Positions 1 through 7,812 of a stretch of 9,789 bases of DNA are shown here, piece by piece. Source of the DNA: Candidatus Omnitrophota bacterium (GTDB taxonomy: Bacteria > Omnitrophota > Gorgyraeia > DTHP01). Under the pieces are notes generated by a model. That model had not been told where the DNA came from. It saw only the letters and a program-made list of their open reading frames with translations, and searched no databases. The stretch's first letter is position 1, and each line of letters opens with the position of its first letter. The stretch covers positions 1 through 9,789 of the forward strand of contig JAMWCG010000026.1 of NCBI GenBank assembly GCA_023818555.1, written 5' to 3'. Both the position numbers and the translations under genes were made by a program.

Positions 1-3000
1 CTTGAGATAAACTCCCATATTTTTTTCTTCTTCTTCCAGAATAGTAAATAATGCATCTAATTCTTCGGGAGTAGATACGAATGGAAAGAAATAGGCAATA
101 TTTTCATAACCATTCTTTACCTGGGTAAGAATCATCTTTATTTCTTTTTTCAAAGTTTTAAGGTTTTCTGGCTTCAATGCCCAGCGTGCACCTCTTTCTC
201 CTATCATGGTGGCTGGTTCTCGTTTATGGAATAAGTCTGCTCCAATCAGATTACTAATTGATTCATTAAGCTTAAAATCTAAACTACGCACCGCCACCGT
301 TCCATCTAAAGAGGAAGCAGCTGCCATACCTCCCACTGCTCCGCCCACAAACTGATCATAATATTCCCCAAAAGAAATAAAACCTTCTGTCTTATAATAA
401 ATCTTCCTTAAAACATCGCGAGATTCTTTACTGCCATTTCTTAAAATTTCCATATCTGCTTTAGCATATTTGTCTAAACCGCTTTCAAAAGCTCCCACAT
501 TCCCAATCTTAATCTTCTCTTCAATCTCACTTAAAGGAAATTTTTGCAGTGGATCCAACCTTTTTTTCCTTAATTGCTCTCTAGCTTGTGCACGTAAGGC
601 TAAATCCATTTCTAATCTACTCAGGGCCAACCTTTCTATTTCAGAGAGTTTGCTTTTATAACTGGGATCTTGGCGAGTTTTTAAATAGTTCCAAATTAGA
701 AGATTATCATAGGCAAGACCAGCACGGGGATAAATCCCCATAGCGGCAAAAATAAACTCCATTCTCTGTAAACTAATGTCATAAGATGATTCATATTGGG
801 TTAATTTTGATAACTCTCGCATCAGCTGAGGTAAGCCGATGATTAAACCAATTTTTGTAGAAACCTTAGGAAGACGATTAATCTGAATGTCTACTCGCTC
901 TTCTTTAATCGGGACTCTTCCTGCATATACAATCCCATTATTCGCATCCACAGTAACGAGAGCTCCCGGCGTTTGTAAATAATTAATTATATTTTCATAT
1001 TCTTCCGGTTTATTGCGTTTAAGTTCTTCAAAATAGGTCTGCATTCCCACTACCCAGGCAATTTTTAGCTCCCGGCTAATAATTGCTGCATGGGAAGTAT
1101 CTGAACCAATGAGAGACATCCCTCCTGTAGAAAGTTTCATTACTGGTTCATAATCTGGGGTTGTTTCTCTGGTGAAAATTATCATTTTTTCATTCTGGCT
1201 TTCAAGTTGACTAGCATATTGAGTTGCTTGAGCGAACTGTGCTTCCAAGGGGCCTTTACTCTCATCTATATGAAATATGCGTCCTGAGAAAGCATTTCTA
1301 CCCTTCACTCCCTGTCCAATAATCTGTCCCGCATAGATACCTTTAGCCAGTTGAATTTTAGATTTCTGAAGTTCTTCTAATCTCTCCTCATCAATAACTG
1401 TGCGGGTAAGATTTAAGACGTTAGGAGATTTAATATCTAACTGGCTAGTCAAAGGCCTGCGTTGCACACTTACTGGATTATCTAATATATTTCTTACATT
1501 TCCTCGTCCACCTTCAATATCTATGATATTATTGTAATTTTCAGCAAGCTTCATTGCCACCTGTTCAATGGTATCCATAACCTGGTAATCAAAATTAGAA
1601 AAACGAACGCGCATCTCCTTGGGAACAAAAGTATTAACTACACCAGACTTGGGGTCCTTGAGAAACTTCTTAGCCAAATGAGCAAGTTGGATTAGCTGGG
1701 TTTGATTAATTTTTAACTGACTAAGTAATGTTTGGTCTATTTTAACCTCTTCAGCCATATCTTCTCGCACTTCAGCCAACCTATTAAGGGCATCAAAAAA
1801 TGCCTCCAAGGGAGGAGTAGCAGGATTTTTAAAAATCAGCGATTTAACTCTCTCTGATAACTTTATACCCTGTGCTGAATGCTGGATACGATACGTTTTA
1901 AGCGCCTCTGTAACCTCTAAACTCTCATCTTTATTTAAACCCACGGCTGCCAGTAACTCATCAACATAGACTACCTGAATGCCTTTGTTTCCCAGTGTCT
2001 TCTCCAGGATATTTACATGTTGTTTACCATTTTTATCTCTAAAAACATGCACAAGATATCTATCAGGTGTAACCATTCCCTGCACAATTGCTTCCCCTAA
2101 TTTATAATTTACTGTCACGATAAAAACGCGTCCTTTATTAAAATATTCATTGGGCTGAATTTCTTGAAAGCTCATCGCGGTCCAACCACTATTAGGCTCT
2201 GCCCCAAAGATAACATAAGAACTGTCAAAATTACCCATGGTCATAACACCAACAGAAATCGCTAATTTCTCAGGATTAATATAGGCATCTTTCTCCCGAT
2301 TTAAAATATCTAACTCTTCTTGAAGGTTATTCCTCTCCAGGACCTTTGCAATTCGATAAGAAGAGACTTTAAGTAATTGGGGGTGGTCAAAATCACCAAT
2401 CGCCTCAATCACATCCTTAGTCCATTGTCCGCCAGCATCACTTTTAAGTTTATTCACTAACCGTGAAACACCTTCCCTCCCTAAGGCTTGCATAAAACTA
2501 AAAATTATCTGATAATCTCTATATCCAATTGCCCGAGCAGTATACAATGAGGCTACATCATTCTGGTAACGTGCAACAACCTCATCCTGTCCTTTTACAT
2601 TAAGGTAAGTATCATGACGACCAGCAGCCGAGCCAACATCAAAAGGTAAGTCCTCCAATATACCCGCGCTTCTTACTGCCACTGGTAAATCAAGATTGGG
2701 ATAGCCTTCTCTATTACTCAATATTCCATACTTATTTCTTATCTCCTGTTTCAAAGCCTCAGGAAGCTTGGCATTATTCACTGCTTCTCGAATCTGCTGA
2801 GAAATTCTCTCAATATCCTGCGGAACCATGGTGTCCAAATTTCCTAATTTTTCCTTTATAAAAATAGCTAAATCTCCTACTCTCTCACCATCAACACGGT
2901 AGTCCATGTCTCTATTAGATTTGATAAATTTTATAGAGGCTTCTCCCGAAACGACAAAACCATCTAAAGCATGCTCCTTCATTATAGCTAACATTAAAGC

Positions 3001-3249
3001 CGCTTCGTACATCTTGGTGCCAGCAATTTTTTTAGCTTGGTCAGGAGGTAATTTTACTAAATCTTCAAAAAAGACAGCCGCATTGGTAAATGAACCAGCA
3101 TCTCTTATCCTACGATAAGATTCAGAATAAGCAGTGAAGACAATAACTCCTCGTGGAGTAAGTAAAGACAAAAGTAAAACAAAACTGATTAATCTCAAAG
3201 TTAAAATCTTTCCCCCTATGTATCTCTTCCACGGTTCTCTTAGTTTCAT
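1..3249 (-). CDS. ppsA: Exported or membrane-anchored phosphoenolpyruvate synthase-like protein, 3' partial
   Basis: Open from ATG 3249 to the left edge (1083 codons, no stop); the C-terminal end is missing. I translated it by hand. PEP synthase converts pyruvate and ATP to PEP, AMP and phosphate. The N-terminus has basic residues, then a hydrophobic stretch (about residues 15-40), so a signal peptide or anchor. The ATP-grasp region shows K79 in GTKMYEAAL (family GGKGANLGE), R193 in PVAVRSAGILEDLP, TARAIGYR, and LGEAIVQGMVTPDRY. QRRPLT matches the family's QARPET. The phosphohistidine domain has TSHAAIISREL with likely catalytic H720. The PEP/pyruvate domain shows RMEF (R829), VRSLDFK (R988) and ERGARW (R1019), matching RLEF, VRLSDFKSNE and FRGASRY. 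The catalytic-Cys region lies beyond the edge. The protein is much longer than the roughly 790 residues of E. coli PpsA, with inserts after the ATP-grasp core and about 90 extra residues between R829 and R988. The ATP-grasp Q of the VQ-x-MV motif and the glycine pair before the His are not conserved, so activity is uncertain. The family call is firm. Confidence 0.9.
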   Translation of the reverse strand, partial: MKLREPWKRYIGGKILTLRLISFVLLLSLLTPRGVIVFTAYSESYRRIRDAGSFTNAAVFFEDLVKLPPDQAKKIAGTKMYEAALMLAIMKEHALDGFVVSGEASIKFIKSNRDMDYRVDGERVGDLAIFIKEKLGNLDTMVPQDIERISQQIREAVNNAKLPEALKQEIRNKYGILSNREGYPNLDLPVAVRSAGILEDLPFDVGSAAGRHDTYLNVKGQDEVVARYQNDVASLYTARAIGYRDYQIIFSFMQALGREGVSRLVNKLKSDAGGQWTKDVIEAIGDFDHPQLLKVSSYRIAKVLERNNLQEELDILNREKDAYINPEKLAISVGVMTMGNFDSSYVIFGAEPNSGWTAMSFQEIQPNEYFNKGRVFIVTVNYKLGEAIVQGMVTPDRYLVHVFRDKNGKQHVNILEKTLGNKGIQVVYVDELLAAVGLNKDESLEVTEALKTYRIQHSAQGIKLSERVKSLIFKNPATPPLEAFFDALNRLAEVREDMAEEVKIDQTLLSQLKINQTQLIQLAHLAKKFLKDPKSGVVNTFVPKEMRVRFSNFDYQVMDTIEQVAMKLAENYNNIIDIEGGRGNVRNILDNPVSVQRRPLTSQLDIKSPNVLNLTRTVIDEERLEELQKSKIQLAKGIYAGQIIGQGVKGRNAFSGRIFHIDESKGPLEAQFAQATQYASQLESQNEKMIIFTRETTPDYEPVMKLSTGGMSLIGSDTSHAAIISRELKIAWVVGMQTYFEELKRNKPEEYENIINYLQTPGALVTVDANNGIVYAGRVPIKEERVDIQINRLPKVSTKIGLIIGLPQLMRELSKLTQYESSYDISLQRMEFIFAAMGIYPRAGLAYDNLLIWNYLKTRQDPSYKSKLSEIERLALSRLEMDLALRAQAREQLRKKRLDPLQKFPLSEIEEKIKIGNVGAFESGLDKYAKADMEILRNGSKESRDVLRKIYYKTEGFISFGEYYDQFVGGAVGGMAAASSLDGTVAVRSLDFKLNESISNLIGADLFHKREPATMIGERGARWALKPENLKTLKKEIKMILTQVKNGYENIAYFFPFVSTPEELDALFTILEEEEKNMGVYLK

Positions 3250-3254
3250 CTCAT

Positions 3255-3261
3255 TCCTCCC
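3255..3261 (-). promoter_or_regulatory. Shine-Dalgarno site of the PEP synthase gene
   Basis: GGGAGGA lies six bases before ATG 3249 and fixes this start. Another ATG at 3254 is only a base or so from the site and opens a two-codon frame (ATG AGA TGA), so it is not the gene start. Confidence 0.8.
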
Positions 3262-3338
3262 TTTCTTGCAAATATAAAGTTTATTTTCATTTAAGTTAAT
3301 ATAATAAAGTTAACCAAAATTAATTTTTTTCCACTTAA

Positions 3339-3367
3339 GATATAACACGAAAACTTAGAATTGTCAA
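3339..3367 (-). promoter_or_regulatory. Sigma70-like promoter for the PEP synthase gene
   Basis: Reading the minus strand, a perfect TTGACA -35 box (3367-3362) is followed by a 17-base spacer and TATATC (3344-3339), a 4/6 match to TATAAT. It lies just after the stop of the aldolase/phosphatase gene. The predicted start is near 3332, giving an AT-rich leader of about 80 bases before ATG 3249. I see no convincing terminator hairpin in 3250-3390, so read-through from upstream is also possible. The boxes are seen directly; promoter activity is inferred. Confidence 0.6.
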
Positions 3368-3390
3368 GGGGGTGAAAAATATCATATAGA

Positions 3391-6075
3391 TTAAGGCTTA
3401 CCCAAACCCATCAGATATTCCACCACTGTCTGTGGCAAAGGCATATAACGAGCAGTGGGATCCTGAGCTAATTTTTTCAATACCTCCCCCAAAGTAGTAT
3501 ATTCTGCTCTCTCTCCGGTTAGGCGATAAGGGTCATAGGGACCCTGCCGCATCCAGAGGATATTCAGTTGAGAAGACTTATTTCTTATCTGTGCCCAAAC
3601 CTCCCCGGCAAAGAGATCATTACTGAATTCTGTCCTTCCTTTATCAAAACCCACAATTTTCCCCTCCTGACTAACGAAGGTCACCTGAGCTCCTACCGCT
3701 ATAGGTGGAGCATCGTTTAGTGAGGGATGTCCATGAGCTAAATCGGAAGGTATTAGCACCATCCGATGCGAACCCCGCATGCCTCCTTCTACCATCCAAG
3801 GTCTGGTGAAAGAGTCTGTTAAGCCACCTAACTTAGCAAAAGAATGGACAAAAATTGCCACAGGGTCATCTTTACCTACATATTCTCCAGCAGTCAAAGC
3901 AAGTTTATCCGTAGAAAATACAGCTACAACATTGCCTCTATTATCTTTTATCCGTTTTACAGCAGCATGGTCGTAAGAGGCTAAAATAGTCTTAATGGCC
4001 AGCATCTCAGTGCGGGCATCAAAAGAAGCGCGTTTAGTAGCTCCTTCCTCCAACCACCAGATTTCTACATTATAGTTTGCATCAGGGTTTCTTTCAAGAG
4101 CTCTATCTAACATTTCTGTTACCAGAACATTATAAGCCATAGGCGAAGTTTTATCCATCGCCACTATATCCAGTGGTTCATTGTTTGAACCAATAACCAT
4201 TTCTGCCACTCCAGGGCCAGCACCTCGGACATTACCTGAAGGTGCATCGGTGAGTAAATCCTGACCCGCAGCGTAATAGCCATGGTCAAAGGCGTAGCCA
4301 GTTCCTTTCAGGAAAGCCAAGAGCGCTACATAACGATGAATCTCCGGGGCATCAATTCCTTTATTGTGGAACATAAGCAATTCCGTATCATCTCCAGCAT
4401 TAAAAATCTTATAATCATTTATTAACGGTGCATTGTATTTTACTTCAAATATGGGCCACTTTTCTTTTTTACCTTCCACAACCACTTCTTCAACACCTAC
4501 CTGTTTATATGTAAACAACCCCAATTTTTCTCCATCTTTTAAAACTGGCTCAACTAACGGTGTAGGTATTTTTTTACCAGTTTTCTCGTCCTTGATTTTT
4601 TTAACATACTCTCTTATTCTAAATGTTCCTCCTGTACGGGCTGATTCTAAAACAATAGCGGTTTCAGCTTTAAACTCATCCGGGATACCAATGTGTCCAA
4701 ATACTGAACCAATGTCCGCCTTAATTGCGGAAACTGTGTTCTCTCCTTTTCCTGTGGGTTCACTTGCTGGAACCTCCTCTACCCGCTCAGCATACCTCTC
4801 AAAAAACATCTCTCTGGCTCTCTCATCAGCATAATTGGGATTGAGGTCAGGAATAAAACCCCGCATCCTCTCTAAGAATTCTGCTAGAATTGTGGCTTCT
4901 TCTCTAATAGCAGAAAAAGCAGGCATACCCGTAGAAGAGTCAATAGTGGTCTGAGGGATAGCTCCTTCTCTACTTAGAGGGAATCCATATACACCCACAC
5001 GGACAAAGTTTGCTGAAGAACCACTGCTTAACTCTTCCAGTCCCACTGGAAAAATGGGGCGATAATAAGGAGCCATTCCTGACTTAAGGGTTCCTGCAGG
5101 AACAAGCATAGCATTTCTAAAAGGATTAAGATATTCACCTACTGCTGGAATTCCGGACTGGGCTTTAAACATAATTAAAGTATTGAAACTTCCGGAAACC
5201 TCTGTCTCATCACCAAAATAATTAGTAGTCACTACTGCTACAGGTTCCTCAGAAACAGGTTTTCCATCCGGACCGCTTTTTTTCACTTGCGTAACCACAA
5301 AACGATGTGGGTCAGAAATCATGGCTAAGATTTCTGGACGCTGGGTCTTTGTTCTTAAGCTATAGGTTTTATAGTATTTCCTCCCCTCAATAATCTTATA
5401 ATCTTTTAGGTCACTAATCTCAAAAATGAACCCATCGGGTGCCATCTTTGGGTCAATAATGCTCCCCGCATTAGAAGTAGGGTCAGCATAAATCTGGTCT
5501 AAAACAAAATTTGCTGCTCCCGGAGCAGAACCTTCTAAAATAATCATTCCATTAGGTTCTGCTTGGCGTGGAGTCAGACCAAATTCTCGCGAACGCAGTT
5601 GCAATCTCTTTAACTGGGTAAGTGGATCTTGACCTAATATAGAAGCATCCACCAATTTACCCGTATCTTTAGCATAAGTTAATCCCCCAATCACCGCTTT
5701 GCGCATTAACTCATAAACATCTAAGTTAAAAACTCCCTTCTGATAGGTAGAAACATGCACCAGTACATCTTTACTTACCGGGGTTACTTTAAATCCATTA
5801 ATTAATCCTTCTTTCTGAGCCGAGGCTAAAGCATCTTTAATCTTGGCTACAATATCCCGAGGGATTTCATTGGGATTACCTAAGAATTTACCAATGTTGA
5901 ACAATCCAATATACTGATTCACCGGAACATTAAGTCGGGGATAATTCTGAACCAAAACTACAGAAGGATCAGAAGCCTTAATCCTCCTTGCCTCGGCTTT
6001 TTCTAAAGAATACAACAGAGACGAGGATAAAATCAAACTAACTACTATTATTTTTAAACTACCTTTATTAACCAT
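3391..6075 (-). CDS. fbp: Secreted tandem fructose-1,6-bisphosphate aldolase/phosphatase (degenerate copy plus intact copy)
   Basis: An 894-residue protein. Archaeal-type FBP aldolase/phosphatase condenses triose phosphates and dephosphorylates FBP to fructose-6-phosphate; the usual enzyme is a single domain of about 360-400 residues. Residues 1-29 look like a signal peptide (K4, K8, hydrophobic 9-24, possible cut after AEA at 29). Copy 2 (about 447-885) keeps the metal and catalytic set: D454 and H461 (KADIGSVFGH), D562-D563, Q605 (AAGQDLLTDAPSGNVRG), D641-K642, Y732 with Schiff-base K735 and D736-D737 (YVGKDDP), GGMRGSH, and Y859 (EYTTL). Copy 1 (about 55-410) follows the same fold order, with GSIIDPKMAPDGFIFEISDL, SGIPAVGEYL and RVGVYGFPL. 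It has lost D/H at the first motif, the DD pair, DK, and the whole YVGKDD loop, so it should be inactive. Copy 2 carries an insert of about 70-80 residues (478-550) and lacks the IDPKM segment. The gene follows enolase by 20 bases, so cotranscription is likely. The family call is firm; location and activity are inferred. Confidence 0.93.
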   Translation of the reverse strand: MVNKGSLKIIVVSLILSSSLLYSLEKAEARRIKASDPSVVLVQNYPRLNVPVNQYIGLFNIGKFLGNPNEIPRDIVAKIKDALASAQKEGLINGFKVTPVSKDVLVHVSTYQKGVFNLDVYELMRKAVIGGLTYAKDTGKLVDASILGQDPLTQLKRLQLRSREFGLTPRQAEPNGMIILEGSAPGAANFVLDQIYADPTSNAGSIIDPKMAPDGFIFEISDLKDYKIIEGRKYYKTYSLRTKTQRPEILAMISDPHRFVVTQVKKSGPDGKPVSEEPVAVVTTNYFGDETEVSGSFNTLIMFKAQSGIPAVGEYLNPFRNAMLVPAGTLKSGMAPYYRPIFPVGLEELSSGSSANFVRVGVYGFPLSREGAIPQTTIDSSTGMPAFSAIREEATILAEFLERMRGFIPDLNPNYADERAREMFFERYAERVEEVPASEPTGKGENTVSAIKADIGSVFGHIGIPDEFKAETAIVLESARTGGTFRIREYVKKIKDEKTGKKIPTPLVEPVLKDGEKLGLFTYKQVGVEEVVVEGKKEKWPIFEVKYNAPLINDYKIFNAGDDTELLMFHNKGIDAPEIHRYVALLAFLKGTGYAFDHGYYAAGQDLLTDAPSGNVRGAGPGVAEMVIGSNNEPLDIVAMDKTSPMAYNVLVTEMLDRALERNPDANYNVEIWWLEEGATKRASFDARTEMLAIKTILASYDHAAVKRIKDNRGNVVAVFSTDKLALTAGEYVGKDDPVAIFVHSFAKLGGLTDSFTRPWMVEGGMRGSHRMVLIPSDLAHGHPSLNDAPPIAVGAQVTFVSQEGKIVGFDKGRTEFSNDLFAGEVWAQIRNKSSQLNILWMRQGPYDPYRLTGERAEYTTLGEVLKKLAQDPTARYMPLPQTVVEYLMGLGKP

Positions 6076-6080
6076 CCTTT

Positions 6081-6087
6081 CCTCCTT
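6081..6087 (-). promoter_or_regulatory. Shine-Dalgarno site of the aldolase/phosphatase gene
   Basis: AAGGAGG lies five bases before ATG 6075, inside the 20-base gap after the enolase stop. It supports this start, which keeps the signal peptide, and coupling to enolase. Confidence 0.8.
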
Positions 6088-6095
6088 CGTATTGG

Positions 6096-7556
6096 TTATG
6101 GTAATTTCATCATCTCTTTCCAGATTTCAATCACCCGCAGGTATTTGCGCAATCTCTCATTCATGGGTTCCTGTGGACCTAAACCCCCAGTTTTCAATCC
6201 ATCTGCCGCCACTCCTACGGCCAAATCAGCAATAAAGTCGTCTTCGGTTTCTCCCGAGCGATGAGAAACTACAATTTTATATCCCTTCTCTTTTGCCAGT
6301 TTAATTACCGCTAAGGTTCCCAATTTTCCGGCTAAAGTTCCATTCTGATTGGTCTTAATTAAAATCGCATTGCCTACACCCCGTTTAATTGCTTCGCTTA
6401 AAAGACCAAGATTGGTACAGGTCAAATCATCCAAAACCAACTGAACTTTATCTCCAATTTCTTTCGTTAAAATCTCCCAGCCATCTCTTTGATAATAACC
6501 CCAGTCCCATTCAGAAAGCGGGTCTTCAATGGAAAAAATTTTATATTTTTCTACCATTTTTTTATAGAAAACAATCATCCATTCTGAGCTACGAATATTT
6601 CCTTCAAATAAATATCCTCCTCTATATTCTTCCGGTTTAACCCCTTCTTTTTCGGCTGCTTTCTCCCAGAGAGTATTGGCGGCTACATCCCAGGCTAAAG
6701 CAAAATCTTCTCCCAATTTATAACCTGCTTGCTCAATTGCTTTCACCAGAAGCGAAAGCGTATATTCCGTGCGTGTGCTTATCCCTTCGGGGAATTTAAT
6801 ATCTTCCGCAAAGATGGGAGCATAACCTCGTTCATCTCCAAATTTTGCCTTCTCATCAAAATATCTCACTCTACCCGCAACACGCTCCTCTTCTAAAATT
6901 TCTCCCAATTTCTTAAAAACATTATTCCCCATCTCCAGCCATTTATCGGGAGTAAATCTTCTCTTCGGGTCAGGAATAACCATGGTTTCCTGGAATTCTA
7001 AATTTGCCTTGGAGTGTTTTCCACCGTTTAAAAAATTCATATAAAATAAAGGTAAACCTGGTTGGATATTGGCAAGCTGAGAAATGTATTTCCAGAGACT
7101 TAATTTCTTTGCCAAAGCACCTGCTCTTGCCATGGCCAGAGAAATACCTACAATGGTGTTCCCTCCTAAGTTGCGCAAATCAGAAGTTCCATCTAATTCC
7201 CTCATCCTATCGTCTATAGCGTTTTGGTCCGTTACTCGGAAACCGTCCTTTTTTAATTGTTCTCCAATAGCTATTGCATTCTTTAAAGCCTGCTCTACAG
7301 AGACAGTGGCCGCTTCGTTACCTCCTGTGGATGCTCCTGCAGGGACCTTTGCCCTTCCCATAAGCCCATTTATTAAAGAAACTATTGCCTCAATGGTCTC
7401 TTTACCACGCGAGTCATAAGCCCTATTTGCAGTTAGAGTTTCAATCTTAAAAACACTTTCTTTTATTCGGCGGAGGGACTCCTGAGATAAGAGTCCCAAA
7501 TTGGGTAGGGAAATTAAAAAGAATATTGTCCCTAAAATCCTCACGGGATACTTCAT
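6096..7556 (-). CDS. eno: Enolase with N-terminal signal peptide or membrane anchor
   Basis: A 486-residue enolase (2-phosphoglycerate to and from PEP plus water); ordinary enolases are about 420-440. The first 25 residues are new relative to the family: K2, R6, then a hydrophobic run I7-L23, reading as a Sec signal or anchor. Enolase proper starts near residue 36 (FKIETLTANRAYDSRG). Catalytic and Mg ligands are conserved (yeast numbers in brackets): S76 (S39), H181 (H159), E190 (E168), E242 (E211), D290 (D246), E344 (E295), D376 (D320), K401 (K345), H432 in SHRSGETED (H373), K455 (K396). Departures lie around them: VPAGAST for VPSGAST, GDERG for GDEGG, KTNQNGT for KLNQIGT, and GGLGPQEPMNERLRKYLR where bacterial enolases have GSLSRSERIAKYNQLLR. 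There are short inserts near 300-320 and 350-358. Activity is plausible. The start is set by a strong ribosome site, and no alternative start without the leader is needed. It sits 42 bases after the small ORF and 20 before the aldolase/phosphatase gene. Confidence 0.95.
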   Translation of the reverse strand: MKYPVRILGTIFFLISLPNLGLLSQESLRRIKESVFKIETLTANRAYDSRGKETIEAIVSLINGLMGRAKVPAGASTGGNEAATVSVEQALKNAIAIGEQLKKDGFRVTDQNAIDDRMRELDGTSDLRNLGGNTIVGISLAMARAGALAKKLSLWKYISQLANIQPGLPLFYMNFLNGGKHSKANLEFQETMVIPDPKRRFTPDKWLEMGNNVFKKLGEILEEERVAGRVRYFDEKAKFGDERGYAPIFAEDIKFPEGISTRTEYTLSLLVKAIEQAGYKLGEDFALAWDVAANTLWEKAAEKEGVKPEEYRGGYLFEGNIRSSEWMIVFYKKMVEKYKIFSIEDPLSEWDWGYYQRDGWEILTKEIGDKVQLVLDDLTCTNLGLLSEAIKRGVGNAILIKTNQNGTLAGKLGTLAVIKLAKEKGYKIVVSHRSGETEDDFIADLAVGVAADGLKTGGLGPQEPMNERLRKYLRVIEIWKEMMKLP

Positions 7557-7560
7557 CTTA

Positions 7561-7568
7561 CCCTCCTC
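7561..7568 (-). promoter_or_regulatory. Shine-Dalgarno site of the enolase gene
   Basis: GAGGAGGG lies four bases before ATG 7556. Its strength argues that the hydrophobic leader is really translated. Confidence 0.8.
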
Positions 7569-7598
7569 ATTTTTAAACTCTGTCCGTGTCTTAGGTGG

Positions 7599-7754
7599 TT
7601 ATTGTTCTTTTAAGCAATTTATTAAAAATAACTCATCAAGTTTTTTCAGTTTTTCTTCAAAGATATAAATGGCTTTTTGAAAAGAAAGAAATTCGCAAGA
7701 AATATAATCTCGTCTCCATTTTCCCTGGGAAATAATTCTTTTAAATCTTTCCAT
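7599..7754 (-). CDS. Possible 51-residue small protein of unknown function
   Basis: ATG 7754 opens 51 codons, ending TAA at 7601-7599, between the GAPDH stop (58 bases upstream) and the enolase start (42 bases downstream). The protein starts MERFKRIISQGKWRRDYISC and ends in a helix-prone, Lys/Glu-rich stretch (FEEKLKKLDEL). It has two Cys, no signal peptide and no membrane segment. I do not recognise a family. The ribosome site is weak (AGAGA, a few bases before ATG). A TTG at 7769 is an in-frame alternative start. It fills most of an otherwise empty gap in the right orientation, which favours a real gene, but AT-rich DNA gives such frames by chance. Confidence 0.4.
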   Translation of the reverse strand: MERFKRIISQGKWRRDYISCEFLSFQKAIYIFEEKLKKLDELFLINCLKEQ

Positions 7755-7812
7755 TTTATCTCTACTCAATTTTAATTTACAAATTAAGAGATTAAAAAAA
7801 TCAACTTATTTA

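Noticed and set aside
470..661. Plus-strand open frame of 63 codons
   Set aside because: It lies opposite the PEP synthase coding region, which is continuous on the minus strand; there is no family resemblance.
3246..3254. Two-codon frame ATG AGA TGA overlapping the ppsA start
   Set aside because: Its ATG almost touches the Shine-Dalgarno site, too close for efficient initiation. It is probably chance overlap.
4433..4834. Plus-strand open frame of 133 codons
   Set aside because: It lies fully opposite the aldolase/phosphatase gene, whose protein has clear family motifs there. The Ser/Pro/Thr-rich translation is typical of an antisense shadow.
7758..7792. Interrupted inverted repeat (ATCTCT/AGAGAT arms around an AATTT/AAATT palindrome) before the small ORF
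   Set aside because: It is very AT-rich with an uneven loop, and no T-run follows it on the minus strand, so it does not make a terminator. In DNA of this composition it is likely by chance.
7770..7803. TTGATT...TGTAAA as a promoter after the GAPDH gene
   Set aside because: Both boxes are poor matches in an AT-rich stretch; not strong enough to call.
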